Source: Mageeibacillus sp. UBA1257 (GTDB lineage: Bacteria > Bacillota > Clostridia > UBA1212 > UBA1257). Taken from it: DNA of 6,156 bases. Position 1 is the first letter of the stretch. Each line of letters opens with the position of its first letter. Location: assembly GCA_002308775.1 (NCBI GenBank), contig DBVT01000129.1:6819-12974 (forward strand). The letters are read 5' to 3'. The translations under genes and the position numbers were made by a program. The notes under the pieces are model-generated. The model was not told where the DNA came from. It did not search any database and saw only the letters and a program-made list of their open reading frames with translations. Below are positions 5,938-6,156 of the stretch, piece by piece.

Positions 5938-5988
5938 GAAAAGAACGATAAAATTGTCTCAAATGGTAAAATTTTTCGAAAAAAGGTG

Positions 5989-6017
5989 TTGACAAACGTT
6001 TTTCGACTTTGTATAAT
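5989..6017 (+). promoter_or_regulatory. Perfect-consensus SigA promoter for the tRNA gene
   Basis: TTGACA (5989-5994) and TATAAT (6012-6017) both match consensus exactly, with a 17-base spacer, as expected for a highly transcribed stable-RNA gene. Initiation near 6024 leaves a leader of about 27 bases before the mature tRNA 5' end. It points away from the peptidase gene; the intergenic region 5882-6050 holds these two divergent promoters and no gene that I can see. Confidence 0.9.
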
Positions 6018-6024
6018 AGCCCTT

Positions 6025-6041
6025 GCCGTTGTAAAAACGGC
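6025..6041 (+). other. Small hairpin in the tRNA precursor leader
   Basis: GCCGTT (6025-6030) and AACGGC (6036-6041) can pair as a 6-bp stem with a 5-base loop, starting at about the predicted transcription start and ending 9 bases before the mature tRNA. It would sit in the 5' leader removed by RNase P. No T-run follows, so it is not a terminator. It may be incidental. Confidence 0.4.
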
Positions 6042-6050
6042 CAAAGTCAC

Positions 6051-6123
6051 GGGAGTTTAGCTCAGCTGGGAGAGCATCTGCCTTACAAGTAGAGGGTCAC
6101 AGGTTCGAGCCCTGTAGTCCCCA
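6051..6123 (+). tRNA. tRNA-Val(UAC)
   Basis: The cloverleaf can be traced by eye. D-stem GCTC/GAGC is at 6060-6063 and 6072-6075. Anticodon stem TCTGC/GTAGA is at 6077-6081 and 6089-6093, around loop CTTACAA with anticodon TAC at 6084-6086. T-stem ACAGG/CCTGT surrounds TTCGAGC at 6104-6110, and the discriminator is A6123. The 3' CCA is not encoded and must be added. Anticodon UAC reads valine GUA, and by wobble other GUN codons. The acceptor stem is imperfect: GGGAGTT against AGTCCCC gives an A-C mismatch at the fourth pair and two adjacent G-U pairs, and the anticodon stem also has one G-U. The gene otherwise looks functional and has an excellent promoter. Confidence 0.93.
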
Positions 6124-6133
6124 TAAGTCAGAT

Positions 6134-6154
6134 GTGTGCTGAACTTCTGCACAC
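6134..6154 (+). terminator. Candidate terminator hairpin after the tRNA, cut by the window end
   Basis: GTGTGC (6134-6139) and GCACAC (6149-6154) form a 6-bp stem with a 9-base loop, 10 bases after the tRNA. The position is right for a tRNA terminator, but the window ends 2 bases later, so the T-run needed to call it cannot be seen. It could instead be a processing hairpin before another tRNA. Confidence 0.45.
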
Positions 6155-6156
6155 TC

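Overview
The window looks like a chromosomal segment of an anaerobic Bacillota (Clostridia-type) bacterium. The signs are strong purine-rich Shine-Dalgarno sites, a TTG start, SigA-type promoters with 17-base spacers, a tRNA gene without encoded CCA, and a TPR/DUF4037 gene pair of a kind I associate with Clostridia. Genus and species cannot be read from it. I see no phage, transposon, CRISPR or other mobile signature. No stretch longer than about 170 bases lacks a gene.

Left part, plus strand: the window opens inside clpB (last 202 codons, second AAA+ domain). After a 53-base gap with a plausible promoter comes a two-gene unit: a YfcE-type metallophosphoesterase, then a small Dabb-domain protein whose start overlaps the phosphoesterase stop by 7 bases. 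This unit runs into the next cluster tail to tail, with 33 bases between the stops and no clear terminator.

Middle, minus strand, read from right to left: a serine peptidase of family S66 (LD-carboxypeptidase/MccF type), an intrinsic terminator, an MFS transporter of the organophosphate:phosphate antiporter type, a TPR protein, and a DUF4037 nucleotidyltransferase-like protein. The last two are separated by a single base, and the nucleotidyltransferase ribosome site lies inside the TPR coding end, so they should be made together. The transporter lies 41 bases upstream with no terminator, so all three may share an mRNA. The transporter's best promoter lies directly upstream of, and runs into, the hairpin that ends the peptidase transcript.

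Right end: the peptidase promoter and the perfect-consensus promoter of a tRNA-Val(UAC) gene face away from each other across a 170-base AT-rich region. The tRNA is followed by a hairpin cut off by the window edge.

Most genes are ordinary housekeeping or accessory functions. The best candidates for undescribed biology are the coupled TPR plus DUF4037 pair, the terminator/promoter overlap before the transporter, and the MccF-like S66 peptidase.
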